This document shows positions 59,311 to 64,000 of a DNA stretch of 64,000 bases, in pieces. A model generated the notes under the pieces. The model saw only the letters and a list, made by a program, of their open reading frames with translations, was not told the DNA's origin and did no database searches. The translations under genes and the position numbers were made by a program. Source of the DNA: Andrena cerasifolii (lineage: Eukaryota; Arthropoda; Insecta; Hymenoptera; Andrenidae); the NCBI RefSeq assembly GCF_050908995.1, contig NC_135123.1:7316001-7380000 (forward strand), written 5' to 3'. How positions within the stretch are numbered: position 1 is the stretch's first letter; the number at the start of each line of letters is the position of its first letter.

Positions 59311-62127
59311 GCTCCTTCATTGATAAAAGAATATCTTTCTCGTTACGTGAAAAGAAATTCGGACAGAGGCGAGCTTTCGCGTGGATCGAGGAAGAAGTCG
59401 ATTCCGAGACCAACGGAAGTGCGCAGAAATTCATTGGCAAAGATGGGAGTATGTAACTTGTTTTTCATAGCGACAAAGGCAAGCTCGTCTCGGGGGACAG
59501 AGAAAGAGGGAGACAGTGCGCGCGGATGGCAAAATTCTGGCGCCGTAAAAGTACCGTTTTAGCTCTCGAAAGCTCACGTGGCCGAAACGCCTCAGCACTC
59601 ACGTGGACTCTGCACGAGGCTCGAAGGACAACGGGGGCCGAGATCGGAATAAACCTAACGTAATTGTTTTGCCTAACCGCTCCTTTATCCCTTCCTGCGC
59701 AAAGGAATTACGCCACCAATTCTTCGATCTGTCCGCGGACGTTGATCGACAGCTTCGACCGTCGGCGCCCTTCCCTCTTCCCCGTGAAGTTTCAGAATTT
59801 TCAGTCGATCCTGAGTTTTCCAATCGGAAACGAGAGCAAGCCGAAAGCGTTAATTTGTAGCGTGCGTAGGCGCCGGACTTCGAGCGAAGCAGAAGACCAG
59901 GAAGGGTAATAAAGTTCAACCGAAGATTTCGCGGCCTTTGGACTTTGCCAGGCGACGAAACCTCCCCTCAGGACTCGGGGTTTGCCCTTATTTTTGCACG
60001 CGGTACGCGTATTCTTCGGCTTGGGAAGGAACGCGACCGTTGACGGCATTCGGTTGGAAGCAAGCGTCTTCAGCGGCTGTGCTTTTCGTCCGCTCAACAT
60101 TTTTTACTCGAAAGAAGTTTCTGGTGTTACATCCTTAAATAAACCGTATTCTTCGCTGAGTTTCATTAAGACGCGTAAGTTATTACTACCCTCGCGTCTT
60201 CCACCTGAAATTCCTCCGCGTACTTCCCTTAGAAATAATAATTCGGTAAATTTAGAGTTCCTCGTGAAGCGAATGTCTTTCCCCGAAGCCTACTCACCCG
60301 CAAAACCTTGCGCATTCCCAAAATCGAAGCTCCCCTTCAGCCCTGCTCGCGCACCCGAGAATCCGCGCCCATGATCCAAGAATATTCCTCGACAAAGAGG
60401 CCGGCGGTAACCGGCAGCCCCCGTTGCGTGTCGAAACTACATTTCTCGCGACGAGTTGACTCACCACTCGCGCAATTTCGTTGGTAACCGGCGTTAGAGG
60501 AGTTCGTGACATAGGTGACGTGGCGATGGGAGAAAGGGTGGCGGGAGAGTGAGAGTTTCACCAGCGGGGGGTCATTGGCAAGTCGATGATTCGCTGCGGA
60601 ACGAGTAAACCGGCCTCGGTAGATCGTTCCACGAAATCCCGTGCGATCGGGAACGTAAAGCTTTCGCTTGGGATCCGAACGAAGACCCGAATCAGACGCG
60701 AGACGTAGGTATGATAAATAGCAAAGTGCTGCCGGTGTCACGAGTTCCAGAGATAGGACGAAGTGGGCTAGGTTAGCGCGTTCGAATGACGAATTTCAGT
60801 GGAACAGCCAGAGAAGGTGAATTAGGCTAGCCGAAGTGGGGAGCAGCCGTTACGACGCTGATGCAACGTTACAAGCCGCATAGCTTCGCCTGGATAAGAA
60901 AGTCGGAAGTAGTACGTTGACCCGTGGAATTCGGCATTGGCAGTGCGGACCCCCAGGCGGCGGAGTGCCGCGGGAAAGGCGGAACGGACGTAAAAGGCGC
61001 AAACAACGTTATGACGAGGCCGGTTCAGGGAACTCTCGAGTGAGAGTTTCGTCGATGCTCGGCCGAGAATTTCGTCGCAAATCGGGGTAATCGACCTCTG
61101 CTACCGAAAGCAGATTTAACCTCGATAGTTTGGGCCCTCGGGGAAAAGTGTACCGGGTAAAATGCGGAGGATATTCCTCGAGCTGTGCGTCGACTGCGAT
61201 CCAAGAAACGATACCGAACAACGACACCTATTTCCAGGGAACCCCGAGCTCTCTGATCCGTTCCTTGGAAAGCTTTCTTCGGACCAAAAATTGGAGGGAA
61301 GTTGGCGCGATACGAGGAAAGAAACGAATCCTCGATTAACTAAAGGCGAGCGCAAGTGGGAGCTCCGGTTGCAAGCTCTACCGAGCGAGGCACAGAGTTT
61401 CTTGCAAGAGAAAGAAGAATTTTCGGTGTCGCTCACCGACGCGTCTTCGGCCTGCCGGTTCCGACGCCGCGTCCCCATCGTCGGCGGGGCAGCGTAGGTG
61501 GAGCGAAGGATCCGAGACGATGGTAAAAGATGAGAACGGTGGTGACATTGATCGACAGGGTGCTCGAGGAGCGTCGTTGGCGACCAAGTGCGACGGTTTA
61601 CTTGGTAATGACATAACGCTCGTCACGGATGAGCGCACGCGAGCGGCGCCCGCGTCCCGTGCATTTTCCCCGCGCAAATATTACGAGAGTAATTCGCGAT
61701 CGAGCATGACGATGACTCTGGCGAGCGTAACGAGCTGGAAGGGGCGAGGGACGCGGAGAAAGAGAGAAAGGAGCTCCGCGAAGGGGAGGCGTCTCGGATG
61801 GGAAAAGAAAGAGGAAGAGGGAAGAAAATGGTGGCGACTCTCTCGCGGCTGCGGCCAGTGTCAGTGGCCTTGCTTTCTGCGACCCACTTTCTCGCTCCAC
61901 GATGCTAAGTGCCCGCGCGAAAACCGATGCAGATCGCTGCTACGATACGATTGACCTTTTTCACCGGCGATCGATCGAACCTCTTTTGCTGCTGGGGATC
62001 CAAGCGCAGCGATAACGAGGGGAGCTGAATCGGCGCGAAGTCTGTGCGAGTTATTTCGATTACTTTCGATTGCTGCGTCCTCGGATCTTTAGGATTCCTC
62101 TGCTCTGTGCGGTAGAAAGGAAGGTCG
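59311..62127. other. GC-rich unique-looking DNA, no gene recognised
   Basis: Frames of up to 144 residues overlap on both strands, with no domains. No RNA gene or repeat was seen. Confidence 0.4.
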
Positions 62128-62132
62128 TTGGG

Positions 62133-63236
62133 AGGGTTAGAATTACTTCTTAAGGGTTGAAAATTAATACCACGCTGTAAACACAAATATGGTTTATTAT
62201 ATAGCCAACACACAGGGTAGGGTAAGCTCGGGTAAGTTCGTGGTACAGGTTACTCCGTGATACTTTTTCACTTATCTGTGAGTCTAAATTGTCCGACTCA
62301 ATTTAGATGGAACGAACACTAACAGATAGCGTTGATCTTCTAGTTTATGTTGTGGTAAAATAATTAGTCAATTGAAGTTAGTGTGACAGAGTGAGAGAGC
62401 ATTTTATTCCAGCAGCGCATTATTCGTGAATTTATTCGTGCTAGGTGTGGACGATCGCTTTATGTATTGTACGTGCTTTAGAAGATAAATGGAAAGTTCA
62501 AACTGCAGGTAAGTGATGGTAAAATGACACTTTAACAAGTCTTAATCTTGAAATTATCATGCAATAAGGCGTTAGTGTTATTTTTACTTATGAAAAATGA
62601 CTAAATTCTTATTTTTCGTTTCTGATTGCGCTGTTTCCTTACATCTCAGATATCTAACGATCATGAAACGATTGATTATGCACAAAATAACAATAATATA
62701 AAATAATATAAAATCATTTAAAATAATGTAAAATAATATAAAAAAAAGTAGTTGATGGCCATATCACGGGCCAGCGAGAACTATCACGGAGTAACCAGAG
62801 CTATCACGGAGTAATCAGAGTACCTATGTCATGACAACTTAATTTTGTATATTTTCAATTAAATATACTTAATAAATTTCAGTTAACCTATTATTTGTTT
62901 CTCCGATGTCTGACCTATCATTATATCCTAGACTCCCTTTCAGAATATGTAAATATTAGCAATAAATAGACAAATTCTAAAACTATCACGGACTTACCCG
63001 AGTTTACTCTATCCACGTATCAGTATAATTTGGTAAAAGCTAAATGCACGGAAGAAAAAGAATTAACGCGCATAGACAAGCAAGAACACGGTGCGCACAG
63101 CCTGATCACATTTCGTAGACTGACTTTGTCGACGCTCTATCCTCCCAGACAAGACCCTTCGCCCCCTTTTCCAGAACAGAAGAAACAAAGCCCCTTTAGC
63201 CTAAAGCCTAACAGCGACAATCGTTGAACTCCAACA
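62133..63236. mobile_element. Solo LTR 2, interrupted by a TA element
   Basis: The left end starts near GGTTAGAATTAC (62133, the TGTTGG tip is mutated) and the right end is CCAACA (63231-63236). GGGAG flanks both sides exactly (62128-62132, 63237-63241), a 5-bp target duplication. Shared blocks with solo LTR 1 include TGGTTTATTAT near the left end, ATCACATTTCGTAGACTGACT-type sequence and AATCGTTGAAC at the right. Its interior is replaced by the TA element 62218-63009. The LTR part that remains is about 310 bp, so it has lost internal sequence. Confidence 0.8.
62218..63009. mobile_element. TA-flanked GGGTAAACTCGGG element, copy 2 (792 bp), inside solo LTR 2
   Basis: TA flanks both ends (62216-62217, 63010-63011). 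Inverted ends read GRGTAARCTCGGGTAAGT. It is close to 49239-50077 throughout. The subterminal motif CTATCACGGAGTAACC is tandemly doubled near 62779-62815. The internal 10-bp satellite is short here. It is non-coding. Confidence 0.87.
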
Positions 63237-63429
63237 GGGAGAAGAAGAAATCGAAGGAGGAGGTATGTCGATGCATATCCTGCTCGAGGTTGTTGACGCC
63301 TGTCCCCAACAAGGCTGGCGACGGCGACGGGGGTGACGCCAATCATTAGAAAACGCGTTGACGCCAACTTGGCATTCTCATTAACATTTCTATACGAGCA
63401 CCGATGCAACCAATGTCGTAATCGCATAA

Positions 63430-64000
63430 AGTCCGCCGCGAGACAATAGCGGCCGATTGAGGAACGTGTTCGCGCCGTTGACAATGCTCGTCTTAATCGT
63501 CCACTTGACTCCGGGGACTGTTGGCGACTTTAATCCCCCTGCTTTCTTATCTGCGATTCCAAGTAGGATATTAAGAAAGATTACGCTAATTACGTTCACA
63601 CTGAGAGCTCGGGGTATCGCGAATGTCTTGCAATCTAGTAGACGGTCGTTCAAGCTTCGTCCACAATCGGGTAGCCGATATCCCCTCGAACTTTCAGATG
63701 AAATGTATGGTAATGCTTCAAGTCCCAACCCCAGCGTACAGATGAAATCTTTAAAACGGTTTCCACCCGACTGGGAAACGATCATTCAGCCCTGGCCGGT
63801 CCAACTAAGACACTTTGTTGCTCGAGCGAGGCAGCTTTCCCTCGTTAGCCAGGGTGTAGAAAACCTTTCTGCGGCCTGCCGAGGAGCAAAAAGATCCCCC
63901 AAGCGGTACGGGTCTCGTGACGCAACGGGACAACGTGTCAGCGAATTCCTGCTCGCCCGTGCCTTCCAGAAGAGGAACGTGCCGCGGACACGCGCGTGCG
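63430..64000 (+). other. Unrecognised open frame running off the right edge
   Basis: After a TAA at 63427-63429 the plus frame stays open for 190 codons to the window end, with a first ATG at 63484. The product is Arg/Ser-rich with several dibasic pairs (for example AKRSPKRYGSR) and no domain I recognise. A 131-residue minus frame (63390-63785) overlaps it, so the openness may come from composition. It could be an exon, a decayed transposon frame or chance. No splice acceptor could be chosen with confidence. Confidence 0.25.

Noticed and set aside
1..64000. CRISPR arrays, bacterial operons or phage modules
   Set aside because: No direct-repeat/spacer array is present, and all recognised elements are eukaryotic transposons.

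Overview
The window reads as eukaryotic, insect-type chromosomal DNA. Hymenoptera (ant, bee or wasp) is my best guess, but this is inference. The single-copy DNA is GC-rich and CpG-rich. AT-rich transposons are dropped into it. There are no operons, Shine-Dalgarno-spaced genes or densely packed reading frames. I found no host protein-coding exon that I can name. The many medium-length open frames in GC-rich parts overlap each other on both strands and resemble no family I know. The supported content is almost entirely mobile DNA and structured repeats. The rest is best read as intergenic DNA or the introns of a large gene.

Layout. 1-13.9 kb: two 5'-truncated LINE copies (98-1050 minus; about 2690-3370 plus), a long GC-rich stretch holding one microRNA-like hairpin (9013-9103), a foldback element (11909-12298) and a complete but dead Tc1-like transposon (12338-13909). 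18.5-21.1 kb: a TTAA-flanked piggyBac-like non-autonomous element with a LINE 3' end inside it, then a TA-flanked element (20203-21090). 25-29.6 kb: two foldback elements, 668 bp and about 1.15 kb. 32.9-42.8 kb: nested TA-flanked elements, one carrying a hAT transposase C-terminal fragment (38461-39120), three diverged copies of a structured module with a covarying hairpin, and an LTR fragment broken by a perfect hairpin. 44.4-51.4 kb: three non-autonomous elements and a GC-rich foldback. 53.8-63.2 kb: two solo LTRs of one family, each invaded by a different TA-flanked element, and two more LINE 3' fragments. An unrecognised open frame runs off the right edge.

How the parts relate. Most TA-flanked elements share one architecture: G-rich inverted ends, plus further copies of an element-specific 13-17 bp motif repeated inside, like an array of transposase binding sites. 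All five main LINE 3' ends keep a small GGG/CCC hairpin just before an AT-rich tail, although loop and flanks have diverged. Nesting gives relative ages: LTRs and TA elements were targets for later insertions. No cellular pathway can be inferred from the window.
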